Shown here piece by piece: positions 20,153-28,930 of a stretch of 64,000 bases of DNA (its first letter is position 1; every line of letters begins with the position of its first letter). Source of the stretch: Pseudanabaena yagii GIHE-NHR1 (lineage in GTDB: Bacteria > Cyanobacteriota > Cyanobacteriia > Pseudanabaenales > Pseudanabaenaceae); assembly GCF_012863495.1 (NCBI RefSeq), contig NZ_JAAVJL010000001.1, forward strand, positions 1,054,001-1,118,000, written 5' to 3'. Both the position numbers and the translations under genes were made by a program. The notes beneath the pieces were generated by a model. It saw only the letters and a list, made by a program, of their open reading frames with translations, searched no databases and was not told where the DNA came from.

Positions 20153-21535
20153 TCAGGCTTTGATAGCTGTTGCTATTTCCTGCATAGTGGGGGCAATTAC
20201 CTGATTGAGATTACCAGCACCGAGAAATACAGCTAAGTCGCCCGACTTTAGGTTTTCCACTAAAAAGTCTTGCACATCCTTAAGCGTTTGCTGGTAGTGA
20301 ACCTGATCGCGGATATTTGCGATCGCTTTTGCCATCTGCTCACCCGTGATCTTGCCATCATTAGGTTCACTTGCTGCGTAGATATCTGTGACCACTACTA
20401 CATCAGCATCACCAAAGGACTGACTAAACTCATCCAAAAATCTAAGGGTGCGACTATAGCGGTGGGGCTGAAAAATGGCAATCACACGGCTATTCGTATT
20501 TTGCTGTCTTGCCGAAGCAAGAGTAGCAATAATTTCGCTAGGGTGATGAGCATAGTCATCAACAAAGGTAATCCCATCTTGTATACCCTTAATCTCAAAC
20601 CGTCTGCTTGCGCCCACAAAATCAGGTAGCGCATCAGCGATCGCTTGCCATTCCACACCAACATAACGCGCTACAGCGATCGCCGCTAGAGCATTACTCA
20701 AATTATGTTTACCAAGCAATCCCAAAGAAAGTTTGCCTAAGGTTTGCCCACGCTCAATTACCACTGCTTGCGTATCAGACGGAGTGTACTGCACATCCGT
20801 CACCGTATAGTCAGCACTTGGATCGCTCAGGCTATAGGTAATATCAGACTTGATATGAGCTTTGACTGTTGGGCAATCAAGACAACCAATCATTACTTCA
20901 CAACGCTTTGCAAAGGCTTGAAAAATCTCAATTACCTGTTCAAGACTGTTGTAGTGATCGGGATGATCTAGCTCGATATTAGTAATTACACCAATATGAG
21001 ATAAAAACTTCACCAGAGTGCCGTCGGATTCATCAGCCTCGGCGACCAAATATTTACCATTGCCGAGCCGCGCATTGCCCTGCCATGCGCTCACCTCACC
21101 GCCAATAATAATGCTGGGATCAACTCCAGCTTTAAGTAATAAAAAGCCAACTAAGCTACTGGTTGTGGTTTTACCATGAGTACCTGCGATCGAAATACCT
21201 TGAAACTGCTCGATCAAAGCTGCCAATAAATCTGAACGATGTAAAATTGGCAGTCCATTAGCTAGGGCTACTTGAAATTCGGGATTCTGTTGATTGATTG
21301 CTGTAGAACAGACAACTTGAGGCGCATTTGCCAAATCGATGTTGTCTGCGTGATGCCCTTTAAAGACCTTGACACCGAGATCCTGTAGTTTTTGAGTGAT
21401 GCGATTGCTACTAAGATCTGAGCCAGAAACCGTAAAGCCTTGCTTTGCCAAGATATAGGCGATCGCTGACATGCCGATCCCACCAATACCCACAAAATGA
21501 AACGGTCTACCGCTGAAATCAACTGGATTCAGCAT
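20153..21535 (-). CDS. murC: UDP-N-acetylmuramate-L-alanine ligase MurC
   Basis: Mur ligase adding L-Ala to UDP-MurNAc, 460 aa. N-terminal Rossmann motif HFVGIGGIGMSAIAYILA, the ATP-binding loop AGTHGKTTTSSLVGF, the central NALAAIAVARYVGVEW and the C-terminal DDYAHHPSEI are all diagnostic of MurC. First gene of the murC-murB pair. Confidence 0.97.
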   Translation of the reverse strand: MLNPVDFSGRPFHFVGIGGIGMSAIAYILAKQGFTVSGSDLSSNRITQKLQDLGVKVFKGHHADNIDLANAPQVVCSTAINQQNPEFQVALANGLPILHRSDLLAALIEQFQGISIAGTHGKTTTSSLVGFLLLKAGVDPSIIIGGEVSAWQGNARLGNGKYLVAEADESDGTLVKFLSHIGVITNIELDHPDHYNSLEQVIEIFQAFAKRCEVMIGCLDCPTVKAHIKSDITYSLSDPSADYTVTDVQYTPSDTQAVVIERGQTLGKLSLGLLGKHNLSNALAAIAVARYVGVEWQAIADALPDFVGASRRFEIKGIQDGITFVDDYAHHPSEIIATLASARQQNTNSRVIAIFQPHRYSRTLRFLDEFSQSFGDADVVVVTDIYAASEPNDGKITGEQMAKAIANIRDQVHYQQTLKDVQDFLVENLKSGDLAVFLGAGNLNQVIAPTMQEIATAIKA

Positions 21536-21611
21536 TTATACTTTTTACCTACCAAATAACGAGCCTAATAATAACAGATTACAATGTGGTACAGCAAAGC
21601 TAGGCTTATGG

Positions 21612-22304
21612 TTAAACCATCAAAGCTTCCAAGCCTTCAGGGTTCAGAATACATAAAACATCGCGATCGGGGATACGCTGAATCAAACTTTTGCGCTCTA
21701 GCTTACCAAGTACACGAGTTACAGTTTCCCTAGCTAAACCACTTAAACTACTGAGTTCGCGATGAGGTAAGTTGGGTATTTCTACACCACTAGTCCCCTT
21801 AGTACCCTGACCTTCTGCTAAAAACAAAAGCACATCAGCAACTCGTGAAGTGCTATCTGCTTCCCGCAACCGTAAACGACGATTGACTTGGCGTAAGCGC
21901 TTCGCCATTAACCTTGCCAGATGAATACCTGCGGCTGGTTCTGTCTCAATCAAATGTACAAAGTCAGAGGCAGGAAGGCTACCAATTGTTGTGGGTGTCA
22001 GCGTAATCACATCCGTTGAGCGTGGTACTTGATCGAGGGGAGCCATCTCACCAAACATTTCGCCAAATCCAAGAATGTTGAGAGTGATTTCTTTGCCATC
22101 AAGATTATAGGTACGAATTTTTGCCCAGCCACTCAAAATAAAGTAAACCGAGTTACCCCAGTCATTTTCCAGCAAAATCACCTGATCGGCTGGATGGGTG
22201 CGCGTAACCATATGGGCAGTGGCCCTTATCACTGCCTCATCAGGCAACCCCATAAAAAATGGGGCAGACATAATTTTTTGCTGAAGATCAGTTCCATCCC
22301 GCAT
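21612..22304 (-). CDS. Crp/Fnr-family transcriptional regulator
   Basis: Cyclic-nucleotide-type regulator, 230 aa. N-terminal cNMP-binding domain ~15-130; the phosphate-binding cassette reads G85-E86...R95-S96-T97 (FGEMAPLDQVPRSTDV), which keeps the Arg-Ser pair that holds cAMP in CRP. Dimer helix ~115-150 and C-terminal winged helix with LSSLSGLARETVTRVLGKLE. It is not NtcA, whose sequence differs. Target genes are not evident. Confidence 0.88.
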   Translation of the reverse strand: MRDGTDLQQKIMSAPFFMGLPDEAVIRATAHMVTRTHPADQVILLENDWGNSVYFILSGWAKIRTYNLDGKEITLNILGFGEMFGEMAPLDQVPRSTDVITLTPTTIGSLPASDFVHLIETEPAAGIHLARLMAKRLRQVNRRLRLREADSTSRVADVLLFLAEGQGTKGTSGVEIPNLPHRELSSLSGLARETVTRVLGKLERKSLIQRIPDRDVLCILNPEGLEALMV

Positions 22305-22657
22305 AGTAGCTGCTCGTAGCCCCTAAAAACTTTGCTGTAAATGTTATTATCTGGAAAAATTCATTGTCAGTAACTACTTTATCTGAGTTTGGAACAAAGA
22401 CATTGCCAATCAGCACAATGACTTAGCTATCTCAGTAATTATTATAGTTAGGACTCATACAATGCTAATGAGTTTACTGGGTTTTGAGGAGATTTGGTAC
22501 GGGCTTCGCCCGCACCAAATCTCCTCAATGAGTAATTCCTAATAGTCTGAGATATAGCGTTTCGCAGCCTAGTAAATTACGGGTTTGTTTACCTGACGAA
22601 TGCATGGGAACAAGCCTCTATAGCTCGCTTGCTTGAAAATCGCTATAAATATTTATT
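22305..22657. other. Intergenic region upstream of the Crp-family gene
   Basis: 353 bp without a coding frame, AT-rich except for the hairpin at 22484-22527. It should hold the regulator's promoter; no clear CRP-like operator palindrome is seen. Confidence 0.5.
22484..22527. repeat. Long hairpin with GGGC-TTC-GCCC core
   Basis: About 20-bp stem (TTGAGGAGATTTGGT, one mismatch, then CGGGC) around a TTC loop. Flanking AGGACTCAT / ATGAGT...CCT sequences extend the inverted symmetry. One of the variable-arm hairpin elements of this window. Confidence 0.65.
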
Positions 22658-23143
22658 TTAGTTATTCAGTATCTTATGTAGTCTTGATGCGAGGGCTTTG
22701 ATGATTCCTTGAGGATGAAGTTCATCTGGGGGAATAATCGATGCTTCAATATCAGCAACTACTTCCGAGGGTAGGTCTAATATTCTAACCAATCTTTGGT
22801 AAGCTGCAGCTTCATCAAGATTGACCCTTGGCTCATCAGGATTACGACGACTAGCCTGAATCACTTGGTATCCTAGCCTCAGAGTTAGTTTGCGATCTTC
22901 AATACTCTTAATATGTGGCACAACTTCTTCTAAAGGTATGTTTTGCCCTAAATATTCTCTGAGACGACTTTTGAGAGAGTTACGCTCTGCGTCAGTCTTG
23001 GCAAACAAGGCAGCAAATTCATCCAGCATGAGGCGAATTTCATCGGGTTCAAGCTTGCCATCAGCCCAAGCCATTGCCGCAACTGCACGAAGAATATCCA
23101 TCTGACGGGGACTAATCGGAGGTGGGAGTTCTTGAAGTGTCAT
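22658..23143 (-). CDS. TerB-like family protein
   Basis: 161-aa helical protein. The stretch MDILRAVAAMAWADGKLEPD matches the TerB/DjlA-type motif with acidic metal-binding residues (ADGKLEPDE). No tellurite genes are nearby, so a resistance role is not supported; TerB-like domains are usually general membrane-stress or signalling modules. Function unknown. Confidence 0.75.
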   Translation of the reverse strand: MTLQELPPPISPRQMDILRAVAAMAWADGKLEPDEIRLMLDEFAALFAKTDAERNSLKSRLREYLGQNIPLEEVVPHIKSIEDRKLTLRLGYQVIQASRRNPDEPRVNLDEAAAYQRLVRILDLPSEVVADIEASIIPPDELHPQGIIKALASRLHKILNN

Positions 23144-23256
23144 AGATTTACCCGCAAGTCAAATTTGTTTGCCAAATATGGACAAATCATAGGGCAAAGC
23201 ATAGGGATGATTTTGTTAAAACATTCCGTATTTCATCAATATTAACGACCAGCCCC

Positions 23257-23325
23257 AGTTACATCCTGTTGAAGCTTATTTTGAAAGCATGGCAAAGCCG
23301 CGCTTTCAAAAATTTATCTGTTTTT
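23257..23325. repeat. Hairpin with conserved tail (minus orientation)
   Basis: TTTTGAAAGC...GGCAAAGCC...GCTTTCAAAA hairpin next to AGTTACATCCTGTTGAAGCT, the reverse complement of the tail found beside hairpins at 38563, 46193 and 55148. Confidence 0.6.
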
Positions 23326-23348
23326 TAATTCAGCGAAACTTGCTGTAA

Positions 23349-23879
23349 CTAAGAATTTGTTGATGAAATCTTTTGCTGAAGTAAAGTTGTGTTGATCGCG
23401 CTGAGATTTATTTGAATTTCGAGACGTTGCTTTTCATCTCGAAATAGTAAAACCGTGTCGCCATTAGGTTGAGTGAGGCTACCAAATTGTGGATCATCTA
23501 ACTGAATCTTTTGATAGACAATTTTAGGCAACGTAACACGAAGTTGATAACTTCTGCCTGATGATGGCAATACGTCTAACTGTTGGTTAAATAGATCGAG
23601 CTGGAGGTAGCCAACCGAGATATTGCGCTCGTCGGGGCTATTGGGCTTGTACCAATAGAGGGTAATACCACGGAAGCTAGGGTTTTGAATCGTGAAGGTT
23701 TCGTCGAGAGCTTGTTTGCTCCAATCGATCGCTTCGCGATTGGTATTGTCGTTAATGGGGCGTTGTTGCCAAATAATTTCTTGTCCCGCAAGGGATACCC
23801 ACCATTGGGCAATGCGGGCAAGATTTGCCTCAGCATCAGGATCAGTGCTGCCAAGTTGCCAAGTAATGGTTGATTCCAT
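23349..23879 (-). CDS. Conserved hypothetical protein
   Basis: 176 aa, soluble, no signal peptide or membrane segment. It begins MESTITWQLGSTDPDAEANL and is rich in Gln and aromatic residues (WVSLAGQEIIWQQRP; GITLYWYKPNSPDERN), with alternating hydrophobic strands suggesting a beta-rich fold. I do not recognise the family. Divergent from tatA with a 23-bp hairpin between them. Confidence 0.7.
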   Translation of the reverse strand: MESTITWQLGSTDPDAEANLARIAQWWVSLAGQEIIWQQRPINDNTNREAIDWSKQALDETFTIQNPSFRGITLYWYKPNSPDERNISVGYLQLDLFNQQLDVLPSSGRSYQLRVTLPKIVYQKIQLDDPQFGSLTQPNGDTVLLFRDEKQRLEIQINLSAINTTLLQQKISSTNS

Positions 23880-23912
23880 TATTTTTTAGGTGCGCTTATT
23901 TGTCATTACAGC

Positions 23913-23961
23913 AAAGAATTTTTTGAAAGACTGACTTTGTCAGTCTTTCAAAAAATTCTTT
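23913..23961. repeat. 23-bp perfect hairpin between divergent genes
   Basis: Arms starting AAAGAATTTTTTGAAAGACT pair without mismatch around a TTT loop. It lies between two divergent start codons, so it cannot be a terminator for either annotated gene. Confidence 0.75.
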
Positions 23962-24028
23962 GTAGGGCTTTTGTTTACAAAAGGCTGTATAAAAGGATAG
24001 CAGATACGCTTGAGGAGATGTAAGGGCA

Positions 24029-24208
24029 ATGTTTGGAATCGGTTGGCCAGAGTTAGTTGTAATTTCGCTTGTGGGTGTAGCAATTTTTGGAGCTAAGCGT
24101 ATCCCTGAGATCGGACGCAGTGTGGGGCAAGCTCTCCGAGGGTTTCAAGATGAGATAAAGGGACAAGGTGAAGCCGAAGTGTCAAATACATCAGACAAAG
24201 ACAATTAG
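24029..24208 (+). CDS. tatA: Sec-independent protein translocase TatA/E-type subunit
   Basis: 59-aa protein too short for most gene callers. It reads MFGIGWPELVVISLVGVAIF and continues GAKRIPEIGRSVGQALRGFQ: the TatA/TatB pattern of one N-terminal membrane helix, an FGxxxxPE...G hinge and an amphipathic helix, then a short acidic tail. The start follows GAGGAGATGTAAGGGCA, a good ribosome-binding site. It builds the twin-arginine export pore; a Tat-like lipoprotein is encoded at 52926-54002. Confidence 0.9.
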   Translation: MFGIGWPELVVISLVGVAIFGAKRIPEIGRSVGQALRGFQDEIKGQGEAEVSNTSDKDN

Positions 24209-24255
24209 AGAAACTTTTGAAGGCGCTGCAAAGCAGTGCTTTCAAAAGTTTCTCT
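24207..24255 (+). repeat. Hairpin at the tatA stop codon
   Basis: AGAGAAACTTTTGAA...GCGCTGC-AAA-GCAGTGC...TTCAAAAGTTTCTCT with one mismatch. It starts inside the stop codon, suggesting 3'-end protection or termination, though no T-run follows. Confidence 0.65.
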
Positions 24256-24332
24256 GCACTAATTTAAATAGGCTGCACTCAATTAATTGTTTGTGTGCGA
24301 TAAGGGACTTGCTATTAATCAAAGTACCTGTG

Positions 24333-24376
24333 GCTTCGACTCCGCTCAGCCAACGTTAGCTGAGCGAAGTCGAAGC
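24333..24376. repeat. GCTTCGACTTCGCTCAGC-type inverted repeat
   Basis: 18-bp arms GCTTCGACTCCGCTCAGC and GCTGAGCGAAGTCGAAGC (one mismatch). A second copy of the same arm sequence is at 50885-50935. Confidence 0.7.
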
Positions 24377-24421
24377 TAGATAACTTTGGTGGGACATTTT
24401 TTATCCGCAAGAGCCTAAGTT

Positions 24422-25003
24422 TTAGTTGACTTTAGCAAAAGCTTCCTGTGAGGTAGTTTGAAATTGGTTAAGAAGCTCGACATAAGTTTCGCCTTGGGCA
24501 ATTAGTTGAATGAGGCGATCGCTCGGCAGATCATCGATAAAATCTTCATCTAAAGCATCTGCTTGGGATAGATACATATCTTTGTCACAGAGCGCTCTTA
24601 CTGGTGTTGAGAGATTAATCTTGAGATGTTGTGGGGGAATATTGGGTAACTTGCTTGCCCATTCGATCGCTACAACACCGAGGGGAAAATCTTCGCCACG
24701 CCAATATTCTTCTAAGTGAAGGCTAGGGACTTGAGATGGTTCTAGGCGATAGAGATCGATGTGATACAGTGGCAGTCGCCCTTCGGTATATTCATCGATG
24801 AGGGTAAAGGTAGGGCTAGCGATCGTGGTGCTAATACCAAGAGCATGACCAAAAGCCTGCATAAAAGTAGTTTTGCCACTACCCAGATTTCCCTCTAGCA
24901 AAATGATTGTACCTGCGGGAACAAGTTGGGCAAGTTGGGTTGCGATCGCTTGGGTCTCATCTAGATTCTTGGCATAAAGGTCAATCTTTAAAGTCTCAGT
25001 CAT
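24422..25003 (-). CDS. tsaE: tRNA threonylcarbamoyladenosine biosynthesis ATPase TsaE
   Basis: P-loop partner of TsaD/TsaB in t6A37 formation, 193 aa. Walker A is GNLGSGKTTFMQAF with Lys44, followed by TTIASPTFTLIDEY and HIDLYRL, both TsaE hallmarks. About 45 residues at the C-terminus (from ~148) extend past the E. coli protein and have no family signature that I recognise. Confidence 0.93.
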   Translation of the reverse strand: MTETLKIDLYAKNLDETQAIATQLAQLVPAGTIILLEGNLGSGKTTFMQAFGHALGISTTIASPTFTLIDEYTEGRLPLYHIDLYRLEPSQVPSLHLEEYWRGEDFPLGVVAIEWASKLPNIPPQHLKINLSTPVRALCDKDMYLSQADALDEDFIDDLPSDRLIQLIAQGETYVELLNQFQTTSQEAFAKVN

Positions 25004-25112
25004 ATATTCAGGTAGACTTTTGTACTAGGGAAAGAGTTTATTGCTATTAGTTAAAAGCAAACTCTATCAATACCTTGTTTTTTATTATTGTGCGAATTTC
25101 GGCAAAGCTTTT

Positions 25113-25625
25113 ATGGATACGGATACTCCTCAGTCACTGGCTCATCTTGATCAAAGTGGTAATGCTCAAATGGTGGATGTGACTCATAAACCACCAACAG
25201 TAAGACGGGCGATCGCAGTATGCGAAATATCCATGAAAACAACGACCTTGGACGCAATCCAAGCAGGAAACTTACCGAAAGGGGACGTTTTAGGTACGGC
25301 AAGATTGGCAGGGATTATGGCAGCCAAGCAAACTGCCAATTTAATCCCAATGTGTCATCCTCTGAATTTAACTGGTGTCGATGTCAAAATTATCTTAGAT
25401 GAAAATATTCCAGGCTATCAAATTGAAGCAGAGGTCAAGACTAAGGCTGAGACTGGGGTAGAAATGGAGGCATTAACTGCTGTTACCATCGCGGCTCTCA
25501 CCATTTACGATATGGCTAAATCCTTAGAAAAGACGATGGTTATCTCCAATGCAAGGTTACTGCACAAGAGTGGGGGAAAGTCAGAAGACTTCAATTTACC
25601 GAGAGGAGCATTTTGCGATCTTTAA
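25113..25625 (+). CDS. moaC: Cyclic pyranopterin monophosphate synthase MoaC
   Basis: Second step of molybdenum cofactor synthesis, 170 aa from the ATG at 25113 ([20 protein letters not shown]); an earlier in-frame start at 25041 adds hydrophobic residues with no homology. Motifs [31 protein letters not shown] and the [18 protein letters not shown] block are those of MoaC. No other mo genes are in the window. Confidence 0.96.
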   Translation: MDTDTPQSLAHLDQSGNAQMVDVTHKPPTVRRAIAVCEISMKTTTLDAIQAGNLPKGDVLGTARLAGIMAAKQTANLIPMCHPLNLTGVDVKIILDENIPGYQIEAEVKTKAETGVEMEALTAVTIAALTIYDMAKSLEKTMVISNARLLHKSGGKSEDFNLPRGAFCDL

Positions 25626-25635
25626 AAGCAAACTC

Positions 25636-25830
25636 TTAGGCAGTTTTGTGTCCTGCGATCGCAATTAGTTCTCGGACTTGAGATTCAGGCAATTGGGTCT
25701 CGATATTGACAGTTTTGGAGGCAGGATCACCTGTAACTATTGCTGATGTATCGGCAGATTGGATCGCTTTGGAAATTGTTTCGATACAACTAGCACAACC
25801 GATGGAGGGAACTGACAACTTTAAAGACAT
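25636..25830 (-). CDS. Copper chaperone Atx1 (HMA domain)
   Basis: 64-aa metallochaperone with a single heavy-metal-associated fold. The copper site is Cys12-x-x-Cys15 (SIGCASC), and His61 in IAGHKTA matches the extra ligand described for Synechocystis Atx1. It would carry Cu(I) to the CtaA/PacS ATPases that load plastocyanin in thylakoids. Convergent with moaC, ten bases apart. Confidence 0.88.
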   Translation of the reverse strand: MSLKLSVPSIGCASCIETISKAIQSADTSAIVTGDPASKTVNIETQLPESQVRELIAIAGHKTA

Positions 25831-26055
25831 AGTAAGGCAGAACTCTAAAAGAAAATAAATACTCTTAGATTATAAATCTCTATGTAAGCAGGTTGGCATA
25901 CATTACTTCTTCCCCTTAAACTGACGTTAACTATACAATTCAAAATCTGTGTTGCACGCTGCGCTTATGACACAGGTTTTTGTTCTGTTTTTTAATATGC
26001 TCAGCAACTTACTTTTCACTGTAGAATTAATACAACCGCGATATTTGGTATAAGG

Positions 26056-28869
26056 ATGTGGCTATCTATGCAAAATATCCTAGATCATATTCAATGCGGA
26101 ATTTTTGTTTTGACCGTTGAGTCAAATCCAGATCAATCAACTATCAGCAATCTGGAGTTCACACTGCGCTTTGAAACTACCAATCTTGCTTTTGTACATC
26201 TGGTATTTGGGGAACGAATTGTCGATCAAACAGTTAATCTGATTGGGTTAACGGTTCATGAGTGTTTGCCTTTAGAATTTGTCAATTCCTTAAATACACA
26301 TATTAATCAATGCTTGCGATCGCAACAAAAAGTTGAGTATGAAGCACATCTTGATCTGATTACTAATCGGGTTTTATTAATTTCGTTATCACTTAAAACT
26401 GACAATAATGATCATACGCAAAAGATAATCGGTACTTGTCAAGACATCACAAATTTGTCGCGCTCTAAAACTCATGTTAGATATGCCAATGATCAAAAAT
26501 TCGGTCATTTGGTAAATTCTGTTTCCGATGCTTTTGTAGTAGTTGATCATGAGGGGATTGTTCGCTACGTTAACCGAGCCGCCGAAGAAATGTTTGGATG
26601 TAAGTCGGAAGATATTATTGGTGAAAGTTTTGGCCTGCCTATAGTTGCAGGAGAGAGTACAGATATAGACATTCTCAATCAAGGTAAGACGACCTCGGCG
26701 GAAATGCGAGTATCAGAAACCATTGATGAAGATCGCAGGGTATATGTAGTTGCCTCTTTACGTGATGTTTCTGAGCGCAATCGTGTCGAAGAATCTCTAA
26801 AATTACGCGAACGGGCGATCGCGGCAAGTTCTAATGGGATAGTAATTACCGATGCCACGCAACCAGACAATCCCATGATCTATGTAAATCCTAGCTTTGA
26901 GCGGATTACAGGTTATAGCGCGGCAGAAGTAATTGGACGTGATTGTAAATTTCTTCAAGGTGGCGATCGCAATCAGATTGGGCTCTTAGATTTACGCCAA
27001 GCTATTAAGGAACAGCGGGAATGTCATGCTGTACTACTTAACTATCGCAAGGATGGAACACCATTTTGGAATGATTTATATATTGCACCAGTATTTAACG
27101 ATCATGGAGATCTAACCAACTATATTGGCATTCAAACCGACATCACCGAACAAGTCAAATCCACGCAAAGATTACTAGAAAGTGAAGAACGTTTACGGAC
27201 AGTCCTGACATCAATTAAGGAAGGGATCACCTTTAGTGATGACTCAGGCTATTTCTCAATTTTTAATGCTGGGATGGAGAACCTCACGGGATACACGATC
27301 GCTGAGGCAAATGCTAGTCATGACTTTACTAATTTTTTATATCCTGATCGGAGTGAGCATGACAAGGCTTTACAACGCTTACAACAATTACAAGAAACTG
27401 GTCGCGCAACTACTGTTGAAACTCGAATCTGTCATAAAGATGGCACATTTAAAGATGTTTTAGTTTCGACAAGAATCATGCTCTATAAGGGGAAACGCAT
27501 GTATTTGAGTAGTTACTATGACATTACCGAACGGAAGAGAGTTGAGACACAACTGCGCTATCAAAGTGAAAGAGAACGGTTATTAAATGCAATTTTACTT
27601 AAAATTCAGCGAGAGTTGAATCTCGAACAAATTTTAGCAATCACAGTTAAAGAAGCTCAAGAATTATTACGCATTGATCGAGTCGCGATCTATCAGTTTA
27701 ATCAAGATTGGAGCGGTACATTTGTCGTTGAAGCAGTTAATGATTCATCATTATCAATCCTTGGGAAAACCATCAATGATCCATGCTTCAACCAAGAGAA
27801 TATTCAAAAATATTATAAACAACCAATATCAAGTATTAATGATGTTGAGAATGCCGAAATTAGCCCATGCCACAAAGATCTTTTACAGCAATTTCAAGTC
27901 AAAGCTAATATTGTCGTTACGATTTCCTTTGGAGATACCCTATGGGGATTACTAATTGCTCATCAGTGCTTAGAAACACGTCTGTGGGAAGAATTTGAGA
28001 TTGATTTACTAAGGCAATTAGCAAATCATGTGGCGATCGCGATTCAGCAGGTCAAATTATTTGAGCGCGTGCAAGACCTTAATAAAAATCTCGAATGCCA
28101 AGTTGCTGAGCGCACTCAACAACTAGAGCAAAGTCTGAGCCAGCTTGAAAGAGCTTTACTCAAAGAAAAAGAACTAAATGAACTCAAATCTCAATTTATT
28201 TCTAGAGCCTCCCATGAGTTTCGGACTCCTCTTGCTACCATTCAAACCGCTAGTGACCTATTACGCAACTATGGACATAAAATGTCCAATGAGAAAAAGC
28301 TGGAAAGAATTGATAAGATTCAACGCGAAGTCAAGGGGATGACTAGCCTTTTAGAAGAAGTATTAGTCATTGGTAAAACTGAATCTGGAAAGTTTGAACT
28401 ACGCGGAGAGACGATTAACTTAGAAGCTTTTTGTTTAGAGATTATTGAGCAAGCAAAGCTATTAGGCAATGGCAAGCATCATGTCATATTTAAAAATATT
28501 AATGCGCCGACAAATATCGTAATTGATACTAAGTTCTTCAAACAAATTATTTCTAATCTATTATCAAATGCAATTAAATATTCGCCTAATAGTACTGAAG
28601 TTAATTTTACGATTTCGCAAACTAGCGATCGCGTACCTAAACTATTATTAGAATTTCAAGACTATGGAATAGGCATTCCTGAAATTGATCAAGAAAAGGT
28701 TTTTGAGCATTTTTATCGTGCTCATAATGTTGGTATGATTGCAGGAACTGGGTTAGGCATGGCAATTATCAAAAATTCCATTGACATTCTCGGTGGCACA
28801 GTTCAACTTACCAGTGTTGAAAATAAGGGGACAACTGTCCGAGTGAAGTTGCCAATATCTATGGGTTAG
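26056..28869 (+). CDS. PAS-LOV-PAS-GAF sensor histidine kinase
   Basis: 937 aa, soluble. Order: PAS-like N-terminus (~1-135), PAS (~145-240), LOV (~255-365), PAS (~375-495), GAF (~510-670), coiled coil, HisKA with His720 (SRASHEFRTPLATIQ) and HATPase (GTGLGMAIIK near the end). The LOV domain shows G294-R-D-C297-K-F-L-Q, the flavin-adduct motif, plus NYRKDGTPFWND (N329, N339) and Q360 (YIGIQTDIT), all FMN contacts, so blue-light sensing is predicted. The GAF domain lacks a bilin Cys in the usual place. A start at 26068 is possible because AAGGA lies 11 bases before it. The receiver protein is encoded 61 bp downstream. Confidence 0.9.
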   Translation: MWLSMQNILDHIQCGIFVLTVESNPDQSTISNLEFTLRFETTNLAFVHLVFGERIVDQTVNLIGLTVHECLPLEFVNSLNTHINQCLRSQQKVEYEAHLDLITNRVLLISLSLKTDNNDHTQKIIGTCQDITNLSRSKTHVRYANDQKFGHLVNSVSDAFVVVDHEGIVRYVNRAAEEMFGCKSEDIIGESFGLPIVAGESTDIDILNQGKTTSAEMRVSETIDEDRRVYVVASLRDVSERNRVEESLKLRERAIAASSNGIVITDATQPDNPMIYVNPSFERITGYSAAEVIGRDCKFLQGGDRNQIGLLDLRQAIKEQRECHAVLLNYRKDGTPFWNDLYIAPVFNDHGDLTNYIGIQTDITEQVKSTQRLLESEERLRTVLTSIKEGITFSDDSGYFSIFNAGMENLTGYTIAEANASHDFTNFLYPDRSEHDKALQRLQQLQETGRATTVETRICHKDGTFKDVLVSTRIMLYKGKRMYLSSYYDITERKRVETQLRYQSERERLLNAILLKIQRELNLEQILAITVKEAQELLRIDRVAIYQFNQDWSGTFVVEAVNDSSLSILGKTINDPCFNQENIQKYYKQPISSINDVENAEISPCHKDLLQQFQVKANIVVTISFGDTLWGLLIAHQCLETRLWEEFEIDLLRQLANHVAIAIQQVKLFERVQDLNKNLECQVAERTQQLEQSLSQLERALLKEKELNELKSQFISRASHEFRTPLATIQTASDLLRNYGHKMSNEKKLERIDKIQREVKGMTSLLEEVLVIGKTESGKFELRGETINLEAFCLEIIEQAKLLGNGKHHVIFKNINAPTNIVIDTKFFKQIISNLLSNAIKYSPNSTEVNFTISQTSDRVPKLLLEFQDYGIGIPEIDQEKVFEHFYRAHNVGMIAGTGLGMAIIKNSIDILGGTVQLTSVENKGTTVRVKLPISMG

Positions 28870-28930
28870 GGGAAGTGGAGCCAAATACTACTTATTCCAA
28901 TCTAAAAAACTTGATAGAAAAAACACAATC

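Noticed and set aside
21612-22304. Assignment of the Crp-family gene as ntcA
   Set aside because: Its sequence and recognition helix do not match NtcA, and it keeps a CRP-like Arg-Ser phosphate-binding cassette.
22658-23143. Tellurite-resistance locus
   Set aside because: Only one TerB-like domain protein is present, with no terC/D/E/Z genes nearby.
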